From: an uncultured Pseudomonadales bacterium
Lineage (GTDB): Bacteria; Pseudomonadota; Gammaproteobacteria; Pseudomonadales; IMCC2047
Assembly (NCBI GenBank): GCA_947258895.1
Contig: CAMYKE010000308.1
Coordinates: 1-5,003, forward strand
Reading direction: 5' to 3'
Length of the DNA stretch: 5,003 nucleotides
The notes under the pieces are model-generated. The model did not search any database. It saw only the letters and a program-made list of their open reading frames with translations, and had not been told where the DNA came from. Within the stretch, counting starts at the first letter, position 1; the number at the start of each line of letters is the position of its first letter. A program made the position numbers and the translations under genes. Of the stretch, positions 1 through 5,003 are shown piece after piece.

Positions 1-350
1 GCCGCAGTGCTGATCATAGCGCCGGATACCCCGGCCAGGATGGCAACCAGTGCCGCGACTGCCGCGCCGCCGGATATGCCTAGAATATAGGGGTCGGCAA
101 GCGGATTGCGCAGGATGACCTGCATCAGCACGCCCGCGACCGCGAGCATGCCACCCACGACAAAGGCGTTAATGGTGCGCGGCAGGCGCAACTCCTGGAT
201 GATCTGGCGGCCCGGCGCGTCAGCACCTCCGAGCAAGGCATCCAGTACCTCGGCCATGCTCAGTTCGACGCTACCGGAGACCAGGCTTGCAAACACGCAG
301 GCAACGGTCAAAATCGATAACGCTATCAGTGGCCCGGCAATACGCCTCAT
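1..350 (-). CDS. FecCD-family ABC transporter permease, N-terminal part (cut by the left window edge)
   Basis: This is the inner-membrane permease of an ABC importer of the BtuC/FecCD/FhuB family, which takes up vitamin B12, ferric siderophores or heme with a periplasmic binding protein and an ATPase. About 116 residues are visible, starting at the ATG at 350; no other in-frame start is seen just upstream. Hydrophobic segments lie at about residues 5-25, 60-80 and 89-109. The family signature is clear: RLPRTINAFVVGGMLAVAG (55-73), then RNPLADPYILGISGGA (81-96). Full-length members have about 330 residues and ten membrane helices, so roughly two thirds lie off the left edge. No good Shine-Dalgarno sequence precedes the ATG. 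The gene is divergent from folD. The substrate cannot be told from this fragment, so no symbol is given; btuC is one possibility. Confidence 0.93.
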   Translation of the reverse strand, partial: MRRIAGPLIALSILTVACVFASLVSGSVELSMAEVLDALLGGADAPGRQIIQELRLPRTINAFVVGGMLAVAGVLMQVILRNPLADPYILGISGGAAVAALVAILAGVSGAMISTA

Positions 351-395
351 GGAAGGGGTTGTCTGTCCTGTGCGAGGAAAGTTTTTGAAGGGCCA

Positions 396-455
396 AGTAT
401 AGCGTTCAGACGCAGCGATTAACACGTTATCACGCCCGCTCGGTGCAACCGTCAA
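396..455 (-). promoter_or_regulatory. Candidate promoter(s) for the FecCD permease gene
   Basis: Read on the minus strand, a TATACT -10 box lies at 401-396, about 45 bases before the permease start. Its -35 is poor (about 3 of 6 matches at 18-base spacing). A second candidate slightly upstream pairs TTGACG (455-450) with GATAAC (431-426) at 18-base spacing. Seen by eye only; no transcription start is known. Confidence 0.35.
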
Positions 456-505
456 GAGGTGGTCGGGTAGCGTAATTTCCGGGTGTATTCAGGCAACTTT
501 GCCGC

Positions 506-511
506 TAGAAT
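506..511 (+). promoter_or_regulatory. Candidate -10 box for folD
   Basis: TAGAAT (5 of 6 matches to TATAAT) lies about 46 bases before the folD ATG in the folD/permease gap. No recognisable -35 hexamer is found at 16-18 bases upstream, so the call rests on the -10 box and its position. Confidence 0.3.
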
Positions 512-556
512 AACGCCTTCGTTCGACGATTGGCAGGCAGGGGAACCCCGCGCAAT

Positions 557-1441
557 ATGGCAAGGGTTATCGATGGCAAGGCGTTTGCGGCAAACCTGCG
601 TCAGCGGGTAAAACAGGCTAGCACGCGATTACGGGAGCAAGAGGCGGTCACGCCCGGACTTGCGGTGGTCCTGGTTGGGGAGGACCCGGCAAGCCAGGTA
701 TACGTCCGCAATAAAGGCAAACAGGCACAGGAAGCGGGTTTCAACTCGTTTCAGCACAACCTTGATGAAAGCATTGCCGAGAACGAGTTGCTGGCGTTGA
801 TCGACCAACTCAATGTGGACCCTGCTGTGCACGGTATCCTCGTGCAATTGCCATTGCCCGCACATATTGACGAACACAAGGTGATCAGCCGGGTGACTCC
901 GAACAAGGACGTGGATGGTTTTCATGCGGAAAACGTTGGCCGCCTGTTTTCCGGACTGGATGGCTTTGTGCCCTGCACACCGCTGGGTTGCTCGATGCTG
1001 CTGAAAGACCAGCTGGGGGATCTTTCGGGGTTGCACGCGGTAATCATCGGGCGTTCGAACATTGTTGGCAAGCCGATGGCGGCGCTGCTGCTGCGGGAGA
1101 ATTGCACGGTGACGATCGCACACTCCCGGACCCGGGACCTGCCTGCGTTGTGTCGTACTGCGGATATAATCGTGGCTGCGGTCGGACGGCCGAAGTTTGT
1201 TGGCGGTGATTGGTTGAAGCCGGGTGCCGTGGTGATTGATGTGGGTATCAACCGGGTGGCAAACGAGGCGGGTGGCTACAGCCTGGTGGGTGATGTGGAC
1301 TACCCCTCGGCCAGTGCGGTCGCTGCGGCAATCACTCCGGTCCCGGGGGGCGTCGGCCCGATGACCATCGCTTGCCTGCTCTATAATACGCTGAAGGCGA
1401 CCTGTTTAAGCGCCGGTCGCGAGGTCCCGGACCTGGGTTAG
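557..1441 (+). CDS. folD: Bifunctional 5,10-methylene-THF dehydrogenase / 5,10-methenyl-THF cyclohydrolase FolD
   Basis: FolD is a cytosolic enzyme of one-carbon metabolism. It oxidises 5,10-methylene-THF with NADP+ to methenyl-THF and hydrolyses that to 10-formyl-THF for purine and formyl-Met-tRNA synthesis. The 294 residues are close to the 288 of E. coli FolD. Visible motifs: YVRNKGK (49-55), with K53 aligning to the catalytic lysine; [12 protein letters not shown] (93-104); PNKDVDGFH (115-123); PCTPLG (139-144); the nucleotide-binding stretch [12 protein letters not shown] (163-174); HSRT (189-192); and [10 protein letters not shown] (261-270). The ATG at 557 is preferred over an in-frame TTG at 530 because MARVIDGK matches the usual FolD N-terminus and a purine-rich AGGGGA lies about 12 bases upstream. 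The gene looks intact and stands alone, converging on the HDOD gene. Confidence 0.97.
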   Translation: MARVIDGKAFAANLRQRVKQASTRLREQEAVTPGLAVVLVGEDPASQVYVRNKGKQAQEAGFNSFQHNLDESIAENELLALIDQLNVDPAVHGILVQLPLPAHIDEHKVISRVTPNKDVDGFHAENVGRLFSGLDGFVPCTPLGCSMLLKDQLGDLSGLHAVIIGRSNIVGKPMAALLLRENCTVTIAHSRTRDLPALCRTADIIVAAVGRPKFVGGDWLKPGAVVIDVGINRVANEAGGYSLVGDVDYPSASAVAAAITPVPGGVGPMTIACLLYNTLKATCLSAGREVPDLG

Positions 1442-1530
1442 CTCGCATCCTTCATCAATCCAGCTTCAAACCTGAGTTAAAGCGCTACCAATTGGCATTT
1501 TCCTGAAACCGGCGCCTGGGTGGGTAGCAG

Positions 1531-2166
1531 TTAGCCGAGGAGCGCCAGTGCCGCTTCCATATTGGCGGAAAGATCTTCCTCTTCGTCCTCATCTTCCTCG
1601 ATCGGGTTTACACCCAGTTGGGCGAACGCAGGGATCGTGGACCAGTCCAGTTTGGTCAGTGGATGACTGGAGCCGGCGTAGGTTTGCAGGTTTGCCACGG
1701 TGACGACGTCTACAAAGTCGGCTCGCTCGCTGACGCGTTCAAAGTTCAGGTAATTGGCCGGCACCGCGCACAACTCCTCGCCGAAATCCCAGGCCCGCAA
1801 AATCATTTCCCCCAATTTGGCGTGCAAATCGTTAATCACTTCGTCAAGCGTAAACCCGTCCGACAGCAGGTCTTCGTTGTGCTCGGCAAAGGCGAGTATC
1901 GGCAGGATCCCGATCTTGTGTGTCAAACCGGCTAGTTCCACGGCTTCCCTGGCGCGCAACAGGGGGCTGTTGCAAACCTTGATGATGCGTGCCGAAATCG
2001 CAGCATCGCTCGCGATGACGCGTGACAGATCCGCTACCGATGAATTGTCGTCCTGGGCTACTTCCCGGATCCGCAAGGCAACTTCAGGCAGGGTGGGTAA
2101 TACCAGTTTGTCACTTTCGATTGCGGCGACAATTTCGGTTTCAACAGTCTCGAGCAGTTTCGACAT
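1531..2166 (-). CDS. HDOD-domain protein with an apparently shortened domain
   Basis: HDOD domains are non-catalytic relatives of HD phosphohydrolases, found in bacterial signalling and regulatory proteins; the role of this one is unknown. The product has 211 residues with no signal peptide or membrane segment. Residues 20-72 (DKLVLPTLPEVALRIRE, then DLSRVIASDAAISARIIKVCNSPLL) are a typical HDOD start. Residues 78-174 (LAGLTHKIGILPIL, LNFER, VDVVTVANLQTYAG, LTKLDW) match the later part of the family, with HKIG where HD enzymes have HDIG. The helices that normally join these parts, about 70 residues in relatives as I remember them, are absent between E77 and L78, so the domain may be an in-frame deletion product. 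The C-terminus has an acidic run, EEDEDEEED (190-198), then a hydrophobic tail. The start ATG at 2166 follows an AGAGAAAA stretch. It lies downstream of ygfZ on the same strand, 170 bases apart. Confidence 0.88.
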   Translation of the reverse strand: MSKLLETVETEIVAAIESDKLVLPTLPEVALRIREVAQDDNSSVADLSRVIASDAAISARIIKVCNSPLLRAREAVELAGLTHKIGILPILAFAEHNEDLLSDGFTLDEVINDLHAKLGEMILRAWDFGEELCAVPANYLNFERVSERADFVDVVTVANLQTYAGSSHPLTKLDWSTIPAFAQLGVNPIEEDEDEEEDLSANMEAALALLG

Positions 2167-2212
2167 ATTTTTTCTCTATGCAAGCGGGCTTGGTCGGTGT
2201 CTTCAGCAAGTA

Positions 2213-2218
2213 AGTATA
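2213..2218 (-). promoter_or_regulatory. Candidate -10 box for the HDOD gene
   Basis: On the minus strand, TATACT (5 of 6) lies about 47 bases before the HDOD start codon. The region 17 bases upstream is a T-run with no good -35. It suggests the HDOD gene can be transcribed separately from ygfZ. Confidence 0.35.
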
Positions 2219-2230
2219 GATGGCTTTTGG

Positions 2231-2259
2231 AAAAAATCGCCCGCTCGCCGGCTATTTTT
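2231..2259 (-). terminator. Possible intrinsic terminator after ygfZ
   Basis: On the minus strand the sequence can fold with AAAAAT (2259-2254) pairing with ATTTTT (2237-2232), one mismatch, then GCC (2252-2250) with GGC (2241-2239) around an 8-base loop, followed by the end of a T-run. It starts 77 bases after the ygfZ stop. The GC core is only three pairs, so the hairpin is modest. It would separate ygfZ from the HDOD gene. Confidence 0.4.
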
Positions 2260-2336
2260 GCAGTGGATGAGCGATGTGCGTGGCTGCCGCGAAATGATCG
2301 TACGCAACGGGGACTGGCTGCAACTGGCGGTAGTGG

Positions 2337-3386
2337 CTATTCCGGCAGTGGCAGCAGTCGCGCGGGTACACTGAGGTCGTTGAGTTCCAGTGCGAGATCG
2401 GCGCCGGCGTCCATGCCCGTCGCCATGACAACCAGGGCTTCCTGGACATCGTGACCGGCTGGCGCGCTGCTAATCACATGCACAGCGCCCGAAAGTGTCG
2501 GCGATGTCAGTTCGGTGCCGGGCTCGAGCGTGATGCCCGCGCCCGTTTCGAGCCTGAACAAGCCGCGCTTCGCTTTGCCCCGGTACTCGGTGCGAGCCAC
2601 GATTTCCTGGCCGGTGTAACAGCCCTTGGTAAAACTGATGGCGTCCATTTTCTGGTAGTTCAGCATGTGCGGAATAAAATCCTCTGTGGTCGCGGCGCCT
2701 ATTTCCGCCAGCCCCGCTCGAATGTCTTCCAATATCCATGTGTCTGGGGAATGACATTGAGCGACTGCCGCGAGTTGCGGCCAGAGCGCTTCGGCTTCCG
2801 GTTCCGGCAGCCAGCATTCGAAGCGGGGCTGCTTCCCGGGCACCCGCACCAGCCAGCGCTCAGTTGCGTGAGCGACCTCGTTTACCGCCTGTGGTACTGT
2901 AAAATGTTCTCCCAGCGTGGCGGCTGCAGCGCTACCCCAGATACCAATGCCAACATAGCGATCCCGGGTGTCCTCCAGCTCGGTCTTGTAAAAGACGGCA
3001 TATTTAGCGAGCGTCTCGCGGGTGCGTTCCAGATTGTCTGCGCTGAGGCGTAACAGGAAGGATAACTCCGGTGTTTGCGTCGCCCTGATCAGACGGAAGC
3101 TGCTGTAGACTCTTCCCTGGGGGGTGCAGGCCGCCCCGAGGCTGCTAAGGCCGGTGGTCAGTCTAGAGACATCGCAGGTGAGCTGTCCCTGCAGGAACTT
3201 TTCACTGTCAGGACCGGCGGCTTGCAGCAGCCCCAGATGGGTCAGCGCTGTAAGGTGGCAGTCCGGTGCTGGAGCTGCCGCTGGCGATTGTGATGCAAAG
3301 CCTGTGAGTCGAGTTCCGTTTTCCAGCGCGGTAAATTCGGCGCCGCTGGATTCAAGGAAAATTCGCCAAGGGTGATCTGCGTTCAT
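2337..3386 (-). CDS. ygfZ: YgfZ/GcvT-family folate-binding protein (Fe-S cluster maintenance, tRNA modification)
   Basis: YgfZ resembles the T-protein of the glycine cleavage system, binds tetrahydrofolate, and in E. coli is needed for full activity of Fe-S enzymes such as the tRNA methylthiotransferase MiaB. The product has 349 residues, slightly longer than the 325 of E. coli YgfZ. Key signs are FLQGQLTCDVSRL (64-76) in the N-terminal folate-binding part, KYAVFYK (128-134), IRAGLAEIG (222-230), FIPHMLNYQKMDAISF (237-252), and the diagnostic KGCYTGQE (254-261) with its conserved cysteine C256, followed by IVARTEYRGKAKR (262-274). The C-terminal beta-barrel part follows to the end. The ATG at 3386 was chosen as the first good start; only a weak AGGT lies about 13 bases upstream. 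It is divergent from sdhE, the same arrangement as in E. coli. Confidence 0.96.
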   Translation of the reverse strand: MNADHPWRIFLESSGAEFTALENGTRLTGFASQSPAAAPAPDCHLTALTHLGLLQAAGPDSEKFLQGQLTCDVSRLTTGLSSLGAACTPQGRVYSSFRLIRATQTPELSFLLRLSADNLERTRETLAKYAVFYKTELEDTRDRYVGIGIWGSAAAATLGEHFTVPQAVNEVAHATERWLVRVPGKQPRFECWLPEPEAEALWPQLAAVAQCHSPDTWILEDIRAGLAEIGAATTEDFIPHMLNYQKMDAISFTKGCYTGQEIVARTEYRGKAKRGLFRLETGAGITLEPGTELTSPTLSGAVHVISSAPAGHDVQEALVVMATGMDAGADLALELNDLSVPARLLPLPE

Positions 3387-3424
3387 GTTGCCGGGCTACC
3401 TGGATTGATTGTTTAGGGCACCAG

Positions 3425-3453
3425 ATTATGTGACTTGTGTTCCCATGTATATA
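3425..3453 (-). promoter_or_regulatory. Candidate ygfZ promoter
   Basis: On the minus strand CATAAT (3430-3425, 5 of 6) sits about 38 bases before the ygfZ ATG. At 17-base spacing the -35 position holds TATATA (3453-3448), only 3 of 6. It overlaps the candidate sdhE promoter on the other strand. Confidence 0.3.
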
Positions 3454-3457
3454 TAAT
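3430..3457 (+). promoter_or_regulatory. Candidate sdhE-ygfX promoter
   Basis: A perfect TATAAT -10 box (3452-3457) is preceded at 16-base spacing by GTGACT (3430-3435), 4 of 6 matches to TTGACA. It lies in the AT-richest stretch of the window, about 50 bases before the sdhE ATG, and would drive sdhE and the overlapping ygfX. Confidence 0.5.
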
Positions 3458-3465
3458 TGGCAATT
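3455..3465. repeat. Short inverted repeat at the sdhE promoter
   Basis: AATTG-G-CAATT is an 11-base inverted repeat with a single central base. It overlaps the end of the sdhE -10 box and extends toward the expected transcription start. The position would suit a repressor site, but such a short AT-rich palindrome can arise by chance. Confidence 0.25.
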
Positions 3466-3506
3466 CAAATTTCAAGTGGACAGAGTACCAGGCAGATAAC
3501 GAACCG

Positions 3507-3773
3507 ATGACGGAAAGAGCGGAATACAATCGCCTGTACTGGCACAGCCGGCGAGGCATGCTGGAACTGGACTTGATCCTGGTGCCATTTCTCGAATCCC
3601 AGTATGACAAGCTGACCGCGCCGCAACAGGCGGATTACAAGCGCCTTTTGACCTGCGAAGACCAGGATATGTGGAACTGGTTCATGGGCATGGCTGTCCC
3701 GCCGGACAAGGAACTGGTGCAAATTGTCGAGCGCATTATCACCTTTGCAAGAACCCCTAAGGCTGACGCTTAG
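3507..3773 (+). CDS. sdhE: Succinate dehydrogenase assembly factor SdhE (YgfY, FAD assembly factor)
   Basis: SdhE is a small cytosolic protein that promotes covalent attachment of FAD to SdhA of succinate dehydrogenase, and to fumarate reductase. The 88 residues equal the E. coli length. The conserved RGxxE motif is present as R16-G17-M18-L19-E20 within HSRRGMLELDLILVPFLE, and the second conserved block is LLTCEDQDMWNWFMG (47-61). An in-frame TTG at 3435 would add 24 residues but is rejected, because the ATG at 3507 gives the exact family length and N-terminus. The Shine-Dalgarno sequence before the ATG is weak. ygfZ lies divergently upstream and ygfX overlaps the 3' end by 50 bases, so sdhE and ygfX are probably co-transcribed and translationally coupled. 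Confidence 0.96.
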   Translation: MTERAEYNRLYWHSRRGMLELDLILVPFLESQYDKLTAPQQADYKRLLTCEDQDMWNWFMGMAVPPDKELVQIVERIITFARTPKADA

Positions 3774-4200
3774 GCGTTCCAACAGTCTGCTGCTGTACCT
3801 GATGCTGGTCCATGTGATGGCAGCACTCGCCTCGGTATATGCCGCAAGGGACTATCCCTGGCTACAATTTCTCATGCCGGTGCTGCTGGCCGGCATTTTC
3901 TGCTACTACTACCTGAATAATTATATGCTGCGGTTGGCGCAAAGCGTGCGCGGCATTCGCGTGTCCGGTGAATGCGTGACGCTGAGTTTGGCGAATGGTA
4001 GCGAACAGCATGGCGTGTTGGGGAGGCGTCATTTCGTCGCGCCCTGGCTGGTGGTGCTGGGCGTCGTGCCACTTGCGTCGCGCCGCCAGCGGCACATTGC
4101 CGTATTCCCGGACGCGATAGCCGAGGTGAACTCCTTCAGGCGCTTGCGCGTGCAGTTGCGGTTTCGTCCAAGTTCGAAGGCGAATAGTTCGGCGGCTTGA
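3724..4200 (+). CDS. ygfX: YgfX/CptA-like small membrane protein
   Basis: YgfX (CptA) is a small inner-membrane protein encoded next to sdhE in many gammaproteobacteria. In E. coli it was proposed as a toxin acting on FtsZ and MreB with SdhE (CptB) as antitoxin, a reading that later work on SdhE has questioned. The product has about 158 residues with two hydrophobic segments (about 22-40 and 47-65), a short loop between them, and a soluble C-terminal domain with [20 protein letters not shown] (105-124), resembling the family. The start is uncertain: TTG at 3724 has AAGGA about 11 bases upstream and gives a family-like N-terminus, [20 protein letters not shown] at 3745 is an alternative. No ATG occurs before the first hydrophobic segment. 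The 3' end overlaps the tail of nadB on the opposite strand by 65 bases. Sequence in this family diverges quickly, so assignment rests partly on position. Confidence 0.85.
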   Translation: MSSALSPLQEPLRLTLRRSNSLLLYLMLVHVMAALASVYAARDYPWLQFLMPVLLAGIFCYYYLNNYMLRLAQSVRGIRVSGECVTLSLANGSEQHGVLGRRHFVAPWLVVLGVVPLASRRQRHIAVFPDAIAEVNSFRRLRVQLRFRPSSKANSSAA

Positions 4201-5003
4201 GCACGGTATCACTGGCGACCTTGTCGGTGTCGGGGTAATCCCGCGTGTAATGGAGGCCGCGGCTTTCCTTGCGTTGCATAGCGGAGCGGATAATCAATTC
4301 AGCTACCACTACCAGGTTGCGAAGTTCGATCAGGTCGTTGCTCACCTTGTAATTATTGTAATATTCCATGATTTCCTGTTTAAGCAGGGTCGCGCGATTT
4401 TGCGCGCGTTGCATCCGCTTGGTAGTGCGCACGATGCCGACGTAGTCCCACATGAAATGCCGTAACTCGTTCCAGTTATGTGAAATCACGACATCTTCAT
4501 CGGAATCGGTAACCTGGCTCTCATCCCATTGCGGCGCCCGGGGCGGCGCGGGCTGTTCGTCGATGTGCTGCAGTATGTGCCGGGCGGCCGAATCGGCAAA
4601 CACCAGGCATTCGAGGAGCGAATTGCTGGCCAGGCGGTTGGCGCCGTGGAAACCGGTGAATGAGGATTCGCCAATCGCATACAGGTTTTGCACGTCACTG
4701 CGGCCGTGCAGGTCGGTCATGATGCCGCCGCAAGTGTAGTGCGCCGCAGGTACGATCGGGATCGACCCTTCGCAGAGGTCAAAGCCGAAGGACTTGCAGC
4801 GTTCATAGATGGTTGGAAAATGCTCGAGGATAAACTCGCGCGGCTTGTGGCTAATGTCGAGATACAGACAGTCACTGCCGAGGCGCTTCATTTCATGGTC
4901 GATGGCGCGGGCGACGATGTCACGTGGCGCCAGTTCGCCGCGGGGATCGAGTTTCTCCATGAACCGGGAGCCATCGGGTAATAGCAGCTTGGCACCTTCG
5001 CCG
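4136..5003 (-). CDS. nadB: L-aspartate oxidase NadB, C-terminal half (cut by the right window edge)
   Basis: NadB is a cytosolic FAD enzyme that oxidises L-aspartate to iminoaspartate, which NadA condenses with dihydroxyacetone phosphate to quinolinate, the first steps of NAD synthesis. The 288 visible residues match the C-terminal half of a protein of about 540. The frame stays open to the edge ([14 protein letters not shown] precedes the internal Met at 4960), so that Met is not the start. Numbering from the first visible residue: [10 protein letters not shown] (23-32), with R27 aligning to E. coli R290; AAHYTCGG (86-93), with H88 aligning to H351; and [20 protein letters not shown] (117-136), with R123 aligning to R386. 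The helical C-terminal domain follows ([20 protein letters not shown]), ending with [10 protein letters not shown] and a poorly conserved tail ending TARASA. That tail overlaps the end of ygfX. Confidence 0.97.
   Translation of the reverse strand, partial: GEGAKLLLPDGSRFMEKLDPRGELAPRDIVARAIDHEMKRLGSDCLYLDISHKPREFILEHFPTIYERCKSFGFDLCEGSIPIVPAAHYTCGGIMTDLHGRSDVQNLYAIGESSFTGFHGANRLASNSLLECLVFADSAARHILQHIDEQPAPPRAPQWDESQVTDSDEDVVISHNWNELRHFMWDYVGIVRTTKRMQRAQNRATLLKQEIMEYYNNYKVSNDLIELRNLVVVAELIIRSAMQRKESRGLHYTRDYPDTDKVASDTVLKPPNYSPSNLDETATARASA

Noticed and set aside
351..556. A cobalamin riboswitch in front of the FecCD permease gene
   Set aside because: I looked on the minus strand for the conserved B12-box and the GCCACTG core. 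The only GCCACTG-like string is inside the coding region near the start, and no B12-box is seen. The gap is also short for a full riboswitch plus promoter.
530..556. TTG at 530 as the folD start
   Set aside because: It would add nine residues (MAGRGTPRN) not expected in FolD; the ATG at 557 gives the usual N-terminus.
629..1251. Long antisense open frames opposite folD
   Set aside because: They lie wholly opposite a well-conserved gene, are rich in Arg, Gln, His and Pro as expected for shadow frames of GC-rich genes, and match no family I know.
1484..1528. Hairpin in the folD/HDOD convergent gap (GCTACC at 1484-1489 with GGTAGC at 1523-1528) as a shared terminator
   Set aside because: The stem is only six pairs around a 33-base loop and no T-run follows on either strand. 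I see no clear terminator in this 89-base gap.
1754..2374. A 206-residue plus-strand open frame opposite the HDOD gene
   Set aside because: It is antisense to a recognisable HDOD protein, Ser/Ala/Arg-rich, without domain features or a convincing start site, so it is a shadow frame.
2451..3053. A 200-residue plus-strand open frame opposite ygfZ
   Set aside because: It is antisense to the conserved ygfZ region including KGCYTGQE, and its composition is that of a shadow frame.
3435..3506. N-terminal extension of SdhE from TTG at 3435
   Set aside because: It would run through the TATAAT box and the AT-rich promoter region, and would make the protein 112 residues, against the usual size near 88.
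3724..4200. sdhE-ygfX as a toxin-antitoxin module
   Set aside because: E. coli homologues were once named CptB/CptA on this basis, but SdhE is better supported as a flavinylation factor, and nothing in this sequence (no mobile context, housekeeping neighbours) points to a toxin-antitoxin locus.

Overview
The window looks like ordinary chromosomal DNA from a gammaproteobacterium. It is moderately GC-rich by eye. The strongest taxonomic clue is gene order: ygfZ diverges from sdhE-ygfX, and the tail of nadB converges on ygfX, an arrangement I recall from Pseudomonas and many marine gammaproteobacteria. The genus cannot be fixed from the sequence; a Pseudomonadales/Cellvibrionales-type marine lineage is a guess. 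I see no rRNA, tRNA, CRISPR array, insertion sequence, phage gene or attachment site, and no gap between genes longer than about 210 bases.

Left part (1-1530): the N-terminal third of a FecCD-type ABC transporter permease (iron-siderophore, heme or vitamin B12 uptake) runs off the left edge on the minus strand. It is divergent from a complete folD on the plus strand, which encodes the bifunctional methylene-tetrahydrofolate dehydrogenase/cyclohydrolase. The 206-base gap between them carries candidate promoters in both directions.

Middle (1531-3386, minus strand): ygfZ lies upstream of an HDOD-domain gene. They are separated by 170 bases holding a terminator-like hairpin and a good -10 box, so the HDOD gene may have its own promoter. 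The HDOD protein is the oddest item here. Its two ends match the family, but about 70 central residues that I remember from relatives appear to be missing, with the frame preserved.

Right part (3387-5003): sdhE and ygfX form a plus-strand pair overlapping by 50 bases, divergent from ygfZ across a short AT-rich promoter region. The C-terminal half of nadB enters from the right edge on the minus strand, and its 3' end overlaps the 3' end of ygfX by 65 bases.

A shared theme is flavin, folate and Fe-S metabolism. SdhE helps attach FAD to succinate dehydrogenase, YgfZ is a folate-binding protein that supports Fe-S enzymes, FolD supplies one-carbon folates, and NadB is an FAD enzyme feeding the Fe-S enzyme NadA. 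I found no convincing new biological system; the shortened HDOD protein and the tail-to-tail overlap are the points most worth checking.
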